Below are positions 8,931 to 16,189 of a stretch of DNA of 64,000 nucleotides, in pieces. Both the position numbers and the translations under genes were made by a program. The stretch comes from DAIDKA01 sp963708865 (lineage in GTDB: Bacteria; Pseudomonadota; Gammaproteobacteria; Steroidobacterales; Steroidobacteraceae): NCBI GenBank assembly GCA_963708865.1, contig CAVPUC010000002.1, positions 1 to 64,000 on the forward strand, in the 5' to 3' direction. The notes under the pieces were generated by a model, which worked only from the letters and a program-made list of their open reading frames with translations, made no database searches and was not told where the DNA came from. Every line of letters starts with the position of its first letter. The first letter of the stretch is position 1.

Positions 8931-9440
8931 ATGCTCAACCGCAGGCTGATCAATTTCGCAGGCGCGGCAGCCTGCCTGGGCATGTTCGCCTTCGCCCTCT
9001 ATACCGAGATATTCCTGCATCTGGAGCCGTGCCCGCTGTGTATTTTCCAGCGCATCGGGGTGATCGCGCTGGGGGTGGTGTTCCTGGCCGCCGCGATTCA
9101 TGACCCCAAGCGCCGCGGCGGCGCCTGGACTTACGCGGTATTGATCGCCCTGGCCGCTCTGGCGACCATCGGGGTCGCGGCCCGCCACGTCTATATCCAA
9201 AGTCAGCCGCCGGGGAGCATTCCGGCCTGCGGTGCGCCGTTCAATATCCTGCTGCAGATGTTCAATCCCTGGCAGGTGCTGGTGAAGGTGCTGCACGCGG
9301 GCGGGGAGTGCGCCGTCGTGAATTGGACGCTCTTTGGCCTGAGCATGCCGGCCTGGGTATTGTTCTGCGCGCTGATTCTGGGCGGCGCCGGGGTGATCGC
9401 GAACATCCCGCGCCGCACCGTGGCGCTGCGCTTCAACTAG
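8931..9440 (+). CDS. dsbB: Disulfide bond formation protein DsbB
   Basis: An inner-membrane quinone reductase that reoxidises periplasmic DsbA. Four transmembrane segments are visible. The first periplasmic loop carries the redox pair CPLC (residues ~36-39), followed by IFQRIG. The second loop carries the other cysteine pair (PACGAPF and GGECAVVNW). The 169-residue length is typical. The gene begins 12 bp after phoU1 and its stop abuts the stop of convergent dapE. Its presence downstream of phoU is unusual and may just be a read-through arrangement. Confidence 0.92.
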   Translation: MLNRRLINFAGAAACLGMFAFALYTEIFLHLEPCPLCIFQRIGVIALGVVFLAAAIHDPKRRGGAWTYAVLIALAALATIGVAARHVYIQSQPPGSIPACGAPFNILLQMFNPWQVLVKVLHAGGECAVVNWTLFGLSMPAWVLFCALILGGAGVIANIPRRTVALRFN

Positions 9441-10568
9441 TCAGACGAGCAGTCGCTCGAGCACGCCCACGTACATGCGGTGCAGGGCATCGATGTCGGC
9501 CGTGCGCACCTCTTCGTTGACCTTGTGGATGCTGGCATTGAGCACGCCCAGCTCCACGATCTGCGCGCCGAGCGCCGCGATGAACCGGCCGTCCGAGGTG
9601 CCCCCGCCGGTGGAGAGCTTGGGGGGCTTGCCGGCAATGGCGGCGACTGACTCGCACACCGCATCCGACAGGGCACCCTGGGGGGTGTAGAAGGGCTGCC
9701 CGGACACATACCACTCAAGGCTGAAGTTGACCTTGTGCTTGCGCAGGATGTCCTCAACGGTCTGCTTGAGCCCCTCGAGCGTCTGCACCGGGGAATAGCG
9801 CAGGTTGAAGCGTGCCTTGAGCTCCCCCGGGATCACATTGGGCGCGCCGGTGCCCGCATTCAGATTCGATACCTGGAAGGTGGTGGGCTGGAAGTGTTCG
9901 TTGCCCTGGTCCCACACGCGGCTGGTGAGTTCCGCGAGCGCCGGCGCAATGGTGTGAATCGGGTTCACGGACAGGTGCGGATAGGCGATATGGCCCTGGA
10001 TGCCGTGCACGGTCAGGCGTCCGGACAGCGACCCGCGCCGTCCGATCTTGATGGTGTCGCCCAGTACCGTCTCGCTCGAGGGCTCGCCCACGATGCACCA
10101 GTCGATGCGCTCGCCGCGCCCCTGCAGCGTCTCCACGACCCGCTTGGTGCCATCGACGCTCGGGCCTTCCTCATCGCTGGTGATCAGAAATGCGATGCTG
10201 CCGCGATGTCGCGGATGCGCGCTCACGAACTCCTCCGCGGCGGTCACCATGGCGGCAAGCCCGCTCTTCATGTCCGCGGCGCCGCGTCCGTAGAGGATGC
10301 CGTCGCGCACCGTGGGCTCGAAGGGCTTGGTGCGCCACTCCTCTAGCGGCCCGGTGGGGACCACATCGGTGTGCCCGGCAAAGCACAGCAGGGGCGCGCC
10401 TGCACCCCGGCGGGCCCAGAAATTCTCGACATTGCCGTAGTTGAGCTTTTCCACCGCAAAACCGGCTGCGGCGAGCCGCCCGATCATCACGGCCTGGCAG
10501 CCCTCATCGGCGGGAGTCACCGAGGGGCGGCCCATCAGGTCCACGGTCAGGTCAAGTGTTCGAGACAT
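9441..10568 (-). CDS. dapE: Succinyl-diaminopimelate desuccinylase DapE
   Basis: Hydrolyses N-succinyl-LL-2,6-diaminopimelate to LL-diaminopimelate in lysine and peptidoglycan synthesis. It is an M20 metallopeptidase-fold enzyme with two zinc ions. Visible ligands and catalytic residues are GHTDVVPTG, GRGAADMKSG (bridging Asp), TSDEEGP (general-base and metal-binding Glu), a Glu in VGEPSS and the C-terminal LNASIHKVNE histidine. The STGGGTSDGRF motif is characteristic of DapE over ArgE. The 375-residue length is normal. dapC and dapD occur at 34.5 kb, so the window encodes three enzymes of the succinylase branch. It is divergent from pstS. Confidence 0.95.
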   Translation of the reverse strand: MSRTLDLTVDLMGRPSVTPADEGCQAVMIGRLAAAGFAVEKLNYGNVENFWARRGAGAPLLCFAGHTDVVPTGPLEEWRTKPFEPTVRDGILYGRGAADMKSGLAAMVTAAEEFVSAHPRHRGSIAFLITSDEEGPSVDGTKRVVETLQGRGERIDWCIVGEPSSETVLGDTIKIGRRGSLSGRLTVHGIQGHIAYPHLSVNPIHTIAPALAELTSRVWDQGNEHFQPTTFQVSNLNAGTGAPNVIPGELKARFNLRYSPVQTLEGLKQTVEDILRKHKVNFSLEWYVSGQPFYTPQGALSDAVCESVAAIAGKPPKLSTGGGTSDGRFIAALGAQIVELGVLNASIHKVNEEVRTADIDALHRMYVGVLERLLV

Positions 10569-10604
10569 GGGTTCCTGGCGAAAAAACTTCAGGATTTCTA
10601 GGAG

Positions 10605-10622
10605 TTGTCATACGAATGACAT
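10605..10622. promoter_or_regulatory. Pho-box-like repeat, also an inverted repeat, in the dapE-pstS gap
   Basis: TTGTCAT (10605-10611) and ATGACAT (10616-10622) are 11 bp apart and also form a near-palindrome around ACGA. It lies 37 bp upstream of dapE and about 190 bp upstream of pstS. It could be a PhoB site or another dimer's operator; only the geometry supports it. Confidence 0.35.
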
Positions 10623-10703
10623 CGGTCGGTACTCACAATGCCCGTCTAGCGTAAGCCCAGGGTAAGTATCGGTCGACCCCCCGATCGGGGCTGCGAGCCG
10701 CCG

Positions 10704-10732
10704 GTGTCACGTGATCGTCACAATACTGTCAT
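10704..10732 (+). promoter_or_regulatory. Pho box upstream of pstS
   Basis: Three tandem units at exact 11-bp spacing, GTGTCAC (10704), TCGTCAC (10715) and CTGTCAT (10726), are separated by the 4-base spacers GTGA and AATA. The last unit is a perfect CTGTCAT. It is the best PhoB site in the window and ends 78 bp before the pstS start codon. Confidence 0.8.
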
Positions 10733-10810
10733 GTAATGCCTGCAGTGGAAGTGCGCACGCTGGAAACGGTCAAAGTTGCGAATTTTCATCTGGAACTTGA
10801 GGAGCAGACT

Positions 10811-11851
10811 ATGAGCCTTGCAAGTGTACAACGCGTGATGGTGGCTGCGGCCGCCGTTGCACTCACGGGGCTGGTGCACGCCGCCGACATCTCCGGTGCC
10901 GGCGCCACCTTCCCCTATCCCATCTATTCCAAGTGGGCGGATGCGTACAAGACCAAGACCGGCAACGGTCTCAACTATCAGTCCATCGGCTCCGGCGGCG
11001 GCATCAAGCAGATCAAGGCCAAGACCGTCACCTTCGGTGCCTCGGACATGCCCCTGAAACCCGATGAACTCAAGAGTTCCGGTCTGGTGCAGTTTCCCAT
11101 GGTGATCGGCGGTGTCGTGCCGGTCGTGAACGTGAAGGGCATCGGCCCGGGCGAGCTGGTGCTCGATGGCGCAACGCTCGCCGCCATCTACCTGGGCGAC
11201 ATCAAGACCTGGAACGACCCCGCCATCAAGAAGCTCAATCCGAAGCTGGCGCTGCCCGGCACGGCGATCGCGCCGATCTACCGCTCGGATGGTTCGGGCA
11301 CCAACTTCCTGTTCACCGATTATCTGTCCAAGCAGAGCCCGAAGTTCAAGGACAACATCGGCGCTGCGACCTCGGTGCAGTGGCCGGTGGGCATCGGCGC
11401 CAAGGGCAATGAGGGCCTGGCCAATCAGACCACGCAGACCGATGGCGCCGTCGGCTACGTCGAATTTGCCTATGCCAAGCAGAACAAGATGGCCAACGTG
11501 CTGCTGATCAACCAGTCGCACCACCCGGTCGCCCCGAGCGCCGCCTCATTCCAGGCCGCCGCCGCCAATGGCGACTGGACGCACGCGGACGGCTACTACC
11601 TGATCCTGACGGACCAGGCCGGTGCCAACAGCTGGCCCATCACCGGGGCAAGCTTCATCCTGGTGTACGCGAATCCTCCGGATGCCGCGGCCACCGGTGA
11701 GGCCCTGAAGTTCTTCGACTGGGCGTACAAGAACGGTACCCAGATGGCAGCCGACCTGGATTACGTGCCGCTGCCCGCCCCGCTGATCAAGCAGGTGGAG
11801 ACCACCTGGAAGAATTCCATCATGGCGAACGGCGCGCCGCTCTGGAAGTAA
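10811..11851 (+). CDS. pstS: Phosphate ABC transporter substrate-binding protein PstS
   Basis: Periplasmic high-affinity phosphate-binding protein. The ATG at 10811 is preceded by GAGGAGCAG. The first ~24 residues form a Sec signal peptide (MSLASVQRVMV...) ending VHA before ADISGAGATFPYPIYSKW, the classic mature PstS start. Phosphate-contacting motifs are visible: SGAGATFP, SIGSGGGI, GASDMPL and YRSDGSGTNFLFTDYL. The 346-residue length is standard. It heads the pst operon behind a three-unit Pho box and is separated from pstC by a strong hairpin that probably raises its level relative to the membrane components. Confidence 0.96.
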   Translation: MSLASVQRVMVAAAAVALTGLVHAADISGAGATFPYPIYSKWADAYKTKTGNGLNYQSIGSGGGIKQIKAKTVTFGASDMPLKPDELKSSGLVQFPMVIGGVVPVVNVKGIGPGELVLDGATLAAIYLGDIKTWNDPAIKKLNPKLALPGTAIAPIYRSDGSGTNFLFTDYLSKQSPKFKDNIGAATSVQWPVGIGAKGNEGLANQTTQTDGAVGYVEFAYAKQNKMANVLLINQSHHPVAPSAASFQAAAANGDWTHADGYYLILTDQAGANSWPITGASFILVYANPPDAAATGEALKFFDWAYKNGTQMAADLDYVPLPAPLIKQVETTWKNSIMANGAPLWK

Positions 11852-11872
11852 CTCTCGTAATCAATCGTTGTC

Positions 11873-11900
11873 AGCTCCGGCGCCCAGGGGCGCCGGAGCT
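11873..11900 (+). terminator. Perfect 12-bp stem-loop between pstS and pstC
   Basis: AGCTCCGGCGCC (11873-11884) pairs perfectly with GGCGCCGGAGCT (11889-11900) around a CAGG loop. No T-run follows, so complete termination is unlikely. Its place just after a binding-protein gene suggests a partial terminator or a 3' mRNA stabiliser that makes PstS more abundant than PstCAB. Confidence 0.6.
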
Positions 11901-11919
11901 GAGGTGTCGGTAGGGAACA

Positions 11920-12897
11920 ATGGAGCAGGCCACTGCCGTCGTCGTCATCGAGCCGCGCCATGCGGCTCGCCAGCGTTTGGGCGAGCGGGTATTCCGGGGC
12001 GCGACCCTGGCCGCCGCCGTCCTGGTGCTGGTGTTGCTGGGCGGCGTCGCGGTCGCGCTGGTCAAGGGGGCGTGGCCGGCGTTCGCGCACTTCAAGCTGC
12101 ACTTCCTGACCCGCGAGATCTGGAACCCGGTGACCGAGAAGTTCGGCGCCCTCGCGGCCATCTACGGCACGATGGTCACCTCGATCATCGCCATGGCGGT
12201 GGCCATCCCGTTGAGTTTTGGCATTTCGATTTTCCTCACCGAGCTGTGTCCGGCGTGGCTGAAGAGGCCGGTGGGCACGGCCGTGGAACTGCTCGCCGCC
12301 GTGCCGAGCATCATCTTCGGCATCTGGGGCATGTTCGTGTTCGCGCCCATCCTGCAACGCACGGTGCAACCCTGGCTGATCGCGCACCTGGGCCCGCTGC
12401 CGGGTATCGGGCTTCTGTTTCAGGGGCCGCCGTACGGCATCGGCATCCTCACCGCCTCCTTGGTGCTCGCCATCATGGTGCTGCCCTTCATCGCCTCGGT
12501 GATGCGCGATGTGTTCGAGACCATTCCGGATGTGCTGCGCGAGTCGGCCTATGGGCTGGGCGCCACCACCTGGGAGGTCATCTGGAAGGTGGTGTTGCCG
12601 TATTCGCGCACCGGCGTCGTGGGCGGCATCATGCTGGGCCTGGGACGCGCGCTGGGCGAAACCATGGCCGTCACCTTCGTGATCGGCAACGCGCATCGGG
12701 TCAGCAGCTCGCTCTTGGCGCCCGGCACCACCATCTCCGCCACTATCGCCAATGAGTTCACCGAGGCGACCGGGGACCTGTACAGCTCCTCGCTCATCGC
12801 GCTGGGTGTGCTGCTGTTCCTGATCACATTCGTGGTCATCGGCGCGGCCCGCCTGATGCTGCGGCGACTGGACCGCAAAGCGCTGGCTTCCGTATGA
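11920..12897 (+). CDS. pstC: Phosphate ABC transporter permease PstC
   Basis: One of two inner-membrane subunits forming the phosphate channel. The protein has about six transmembrane segments after a short cytoplasmic N-terminus. The ABC-contact EAA loop reads ESAYGLGATTWEVIWKVVLP, followed by LGRALGETMAVTFVIGN. The segment FGIWGMFVFAPILQ is typical of PstC. The 325-residue length is normal. Its stop overlaps the start of pstA (ATGA), indicating translational coupling. Confidence 0.95.
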   Translation: MEQATAVVVIEPRHAARQRLGERVFRGATLAAAVLVLVLLGGVAVALVKGAWPAFAHFKLHFLTREIWNPVTEKFGALAAIYGTMVTSIIAMAVAIPLSFGISIFLTELCPAWLKRPVGTAVELLAAVPSIIFGIWGMFVFAPILQRTVQPWLIAHLGPLPGIGLLFQGPPYGIGILTASLVLAIMVLPFIASVMRDVFETIPDVLRESAYGLGATTWEVIWKVVLPYSRTGVVGGIMLGLGRALGETMAVTFVIGNAHRVSSSLLAPGTTISATIANEFTEATGDLYSSSLIALGVLLFLITFVVIGAARLMLRRLDRKALASV

Positions 12898-13745
12898 GAC
12901 GCAGCTTTACCCGCAAGATCACCAATGTGGTGGCGCTCGCGCTGTCGGTGGCCGCCACCAGCATCGGCCTGTTGTTTCTGGGGGCCATCCTGTGGACGCT
13001 CTTGAAGAACGGGTTCTCCGGCATGTCCCTGGGACTGTTCACGCAGATGACCCCGCCTCCGGGCTCGGCCGGCGGTGGGTTGCTCAATGCCATATTCGGC
13101 AGCGCCGTCATGACCGTGATCGGCATCGCGGTAGGAGCACCGGTGGGCGTGCTGGCGGGCACCTACCTTGCCGAATATGGCGGCAATTCGAAGCTCTCGG
13201 CCGTCATCCGTTTTGTAAATGATGTGCTGCTCAGTGCGCCCTCGATCATCATCGGCCTGTTCGTCTACCAGATCGTGGTGGTGCCGATGGGGCATTTCTC
13301 AGCCCTCGCCGGCGCGGTGGCACTCGCGGTGATCGCCATCCCGGTCACCGTGCGCACCACCGAGGACATGCTGCGCCTGGTACCGCAGGGCATGAAGGAT
13401 GCGTCTACCGCCTTGGGCGCCTACCCCTGGCGCACGACCCTGAGCGTCATCTATCCGGCCGCCCGCAGCGGCATCCTCACCGGCCTGCTGCTGGCCATCG
13501 CCCGCGTCAGCGGCGAGACCGCGCCGCTGTTGTTCACGGCGCTGAACGACAATTTCTGGAGCAAGGACTTGAATGCGCCCATGGCGAATCTGCCGGTGGA
13601 CATTTATCTTTTTGCGCAAAGCCCCTATCCGCGCTGGCAGCAGCTGGCCTGGTCCGGCGCGCTGCTCATCACCTTGACCATCCTCGCGCTCAGTATTTTC
13701 GCGCGCATCGTGGTCTCGGCCATGCAGCCCGCGAGGCGCACATGA
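12894..13745 (+). CDS. pstA: Phosphate ABC transporter permease PstA
   Basis: The second membrane subunit of the Pst importer. Several transmembrane segments surround the permease core. The EAA loop reads DASTALGAYPWRTTLSVIYPAA, followed by IARVSGETAPLLFTA, which is diagnostic for PstA. The 283-residue length fits the family. Starts and stops overlap at both ends (ATGA with pstC, ATGA with pstB1), so pstC-pstA-pstB1 are tightly coupled. Confidence 0.95.
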   Translation: MRRSFTRKITNVVALALSVAATSIGLLFLGAILWTLLKNGFSGMSLGLFTQMTPPPGSAGGGLLNAIFGSAVMTVIGIAVGAPVGVLAGTYLAEYGGNSKLSAVIRFVNDVLLSAPSIIIGLFVYQIVVVPMGHFSALAGAVALAVIAIPVTVRTTEDMLRLVPQGMKDASTALGAYPWRTTLSVIYPAARSGILTGLLLAIARVSGETAPLLFTALNDNFWSKDLNAPMANLPVDIYLFAQSPYPRWQQLAWSGALLITLTILALSIFARIVVSAMQPARRT

Positions 13746-14569
13746 ACGCGACCCCCGACACGACCGCCGCCGCGCGCGTGAACGGCAGTGCCGTCCCGGT
13801 CAGCCCCATCGCCGGGTCGGTGAAGGTGTCGATCCGTAACCTGCATTTCTATTACGGCACCGCGTGCGCCCTGAAGGGCATCAATCTGGACCTGCCGGAT
13901 CGCAGCATCACGGCCTTTATCGGCCCCTCGGGATGCGGCAAATCGACGCTGCTGCGAGTGCTGAACCGCATGTATGCGCTGTATCCCGGTCATCGCGCCG
14001 AGGGCGAGGTGCTGCTGGATGGCAGCAACATCCTCGAGCCCCATGTGGATGTCGCGGATCTGCGCTTTCGGGTGGGCATGGTGTTTCAGAAGCCCACGCC
14101 CTTTCCGATGTCGATCTTCGACAACGTGGCCTTTGGCCTGCGCCTGGCGCAGCGCATCTCGCGACGGGATCTCACCGAGCGGGTCGAGTCGGCGTTGCGC
14201 GATGCGGCCATGTGGGATGAGGTCAAGGACAAACTGCACGAGGATGGCCGCGGCCTCTCCGGTGGACAGCAGCAGCGCCTGTGTATCGCCCGCACGATTG
14301 CCGTGCGGCCCGAAGTCATCCTGTTTGATGAACCGACCGCGGCGCTCGATCCCATCTCGACGCTTCGCGTCGAGGAAACCCTGCAGTCGCTGCGCGAGAA
14401 GTTCTGTATTGCCATCGTGACGCACAACCTGCAGCAGGCAGCCCGCGTCTCCAACACGACGGCCTTCATGTACCTGGGCGAACTGGTGGAGGCGGGTCCT
14501 GCGGACCAGATCTTCACCGCGCCCAAGGATCGCCGTACCGACGATTATGTGACCGGTAGATTCGGCTAA
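13742..14569 (+). CDS. pstB: Phosphate ABC transporter ATP-binding protein PstB (copy 1)
   Basis: The ATPase that drives phosphate import through PstCA. Walker A is GPSGCGKST, the Q-loop is MVFQKPTPFPMS, the ABC signature is LSGGQQQRL, Walker B is VILFDEPTAALDP and the switch His is in IVTHNLQQ. The C-terminus DDYVTGRFG is typical. It has a ~25-residue N-terminal extension before the nucleotide-binding fold. It differs clearly from pstB2 next door (KPTPFPMSIFD against KPNPFPKSIYD in the Q-loop), so the pair is an older duplication or two subtypes rather than a recent copy. Confidence 0.95.
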   Translation: MNATPDTTAAARVNGSAVPVSPIAGSVKVSIRNLHFYYGTACALKGINLDLPDRSITAFIGPSGCGKSTLLRVLNRMYALYPGHRAEGEVLLDGSNILEPHVDVADLRFRVGMVFQKPTPFPMSIFDNVAFGLRLAQRISRRDLTERVESALRDAAMWDEVKDKLHEDGRGLSGGQQQRLCIARTIAVRPEVILFDEPTAALDPISTLRVEETLQSLREKFCIAIVTHNLQQAARVSNTTAFMYLGELVEAGPADQIFTAPKDRRTDDYVTGRFG

Positions 14570-14582
14570 CGCGGAGAAGAAG

Positions 14583-15491
14583 ATGAATGAATCCAGCCAG
14601 ACTTTTGCCCCAACGCCCGCGCCGGCGGTGGTGGCCGCCATGAACCTGCGGCCGGCGAACCGCGCCGCGGGTCGTCTCGATGGCGCCGGCATCGGCCAGA
14701 GCATCGGCCAGACCATCGGTACCGTCACCGTGGCGGATCCGGTGTTCTCCTGCCGCAATGTCGATGTGCACTACGGCAGCAAGCACGCCATCAAGGCGGT
14801 GAGCCTGGATGTGGGCAAGAAGCAGGTGCTGGCGATGATCGGGCCCTCCGGCTGCGGCAAATCCACGTTCCTGCGCTGTCTTAACCGCATGAATGACACC
14901 ATTGCCGGTGCGCGCGTGACCGGGCAGATCCTGCTCGATGGCGAGGACATCCAGGATCCGGCGCGCGATGTGGTGCAGCTGCGCGCCCGGGTCGGCATGG
15001 TGTTCCAGAAGCCCAATCCTTTTCCGAAATCCATCTACGACAATGTGGCCTTCGGGCCGCGCCTGCATGGACTTGCTAAAAGCCGTGCCGACCTCGATGA
15101 ACTGGTGTGCAGCAGCCTGCAGCGCGCGGGCCTTTGGGATGAGGTCAAGGACCGGCTGACGCAGTCCGGTACGGGCCTGTCGGGTGGACAGCAGCAGCGC
15201 CTGTGCATTGCCCGCACGATAGCGGTCAAGCCGCATGTGATTCTCATGGATGAGCCCTGCTCGGCGCTTGATCCCATCGCCACCGCGCGCATCGAGGATC
15301 TGATCGATGAGCTGAAGGAATCCTTCGCCATCGCCATCGTCACGCACTCGATGCAGCAGGCCGCGCGCGTCTCGCAGCGCACCGCGTATTTTCACTTAGG
15401 CTCGCTGGTGGAAGTGGGCGAGACAGACCGGATTTTCACCAATCCGCGCCACCGTCTCACCGAAGATTACATCACCGGCAGGTTCGGCTGA
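14583..15491 (+). CDS. pstB: Phosphate ABC transporter ATP-binding protein PstB (copy 2)
   Basis: A second complete PstB ATPase, 13 bp after the first. It has Walker A GPSGCGKSTFLR, Q-loop MVFQKPNPFPKS, signature LSGGQQQRL, Walker B VILMDEPCSALDP and switch His in IVTHSMQQAARVS, ending EDYITGRFG. A ~55-residue Ala/Gly/Pro-rich N-terminal extension containing GIGQSIGQTIG precedes the ATPase fold; PstB proteins normally lack it, so a later start is possible, although AGAAG precedes the ATG at 14583. All catalytic residues are intact, so it is likely functional. Possible roles are an alternative ATPase of the same PstCA channel or one tuned to PhoU2. Confidence 0.94.
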   Translation: MNESSQTFAPTPAPAVVAAMNLRPANRAAGRLDGAGIGQSIGQTIGTVTVADPVFSCRNVDVHYGSKHAIKAVSLDVGKKQVLAMIGPSGCGKSTFLRCLNRMNDTIAGARVTGQILLDGEDIQDPARDVVQLRARVGMVFQKPNPFPKSIYDNVAFGPRLHGLAKSRADLDELVCSSLQRAGLWDEVKDRLTQSGTGLSGGQQQRLCIARTIAVKPHVILMDEPCSALDPIATARIEDLIDELKESFAIAIVTHSMQQAARVSQRTAYFHLGSLVEVGETDRIFTNPRHRLTEDYITGRFG

Positions 15492-15526
15492 TCCTCGCGC
15501 CCCCTCGCGCAGGCGCGGCCCCGGGC

Positions 15527-16189
15527 ATGCTCGAAGGTCACATCAGCAAGTCATTCGATGGCGAACTCGCCGGCATGCATATCCGTGTGCTGGAGATGGG
15601 GGGCCTCGCGCTCGACCAGGTGCGGGCCGCGGCGCGCGCCTATGCCGAATGGGATGTGCGCAATGCGCAGCTCGTGATCGATCGCGAGGGGGCGCTCAGC
15701 GCCTTCGGCACCCGCATCTACGATGACCAGCTGACGCTGATCGCGCGGCGCAATCCCGTCGCGAGCGATCTGCGCGCGATCTTGGCGCTGTCGAAAGTGG
15801 CGGCCGAACTGGACCGGGCCGGCGCCGAGTCCTGCAAGATCGCCCGCACCGTCCTGCATCAAAGCGGCCGCCCGGGCCGCGGCACCTCGATCGATGCGCG
15901 CCATCTCGCCAATCTCGCCACCTCGCTCCTGCGCTTGTCGCTTGAGGCGTTGGATAATCTGGATGGCGAGCTGGCCGAGCAGGTGATCGACCGGGATCAG
16001 GACCTCGATGCTGAATATGCGGCGGGCCTGCGGCGGCTGATGACGCGCGCCCTCGAAGATCCCGCCAAGCTGGAAGTGACGGTGGAAGCCGCCTTTGCGC
16101 TAAAGGCGCTGGAGCGAATCGGTGACCACGCTCGCAACGCCGCTCAGCAGATCGTGGGGATCGCCGATCAGGCCATCATCAGAAGGTGA
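15527..16189 (+). CDS. phoU: PhoU-family phosphate signalling protein (second copy)
   Basis: A shorter (220 aa) PhoU homologue closing the pst operon. It opens MLEGHISKSFDGELAGMHIR, and the second repeat carries the conserved KALERIGDHARNAAQQIVG metal-site helix. The first-repeat equivalent reads VAAELDRAGAESCKIA, so its acidic metal motif is much less conserved than in the copy at 8169. That suggests a specialised or partial-function paralogue. It ends overlapping the convergent porin gene by 11 bp. Confidence 0.88.
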   Translation: MLEGHISKSFDGELAGMHIRVLEMGGLALDQVRAAARAYAEWDVRNAQLVIDREGALSAFGTRIYDDQLTLIARRNPVASDLRAILALSKVAAELDRAGAESCKIARTVLHQSGRPGRGTSIDARHLANLATSLLRLSLEALDNLDGELAEQVIDRDQDLDAEYAAGLRRLMTRALEDPAKLEVTVEAAFALKALERIGDHARNAAQQIVGIADQAIIRR

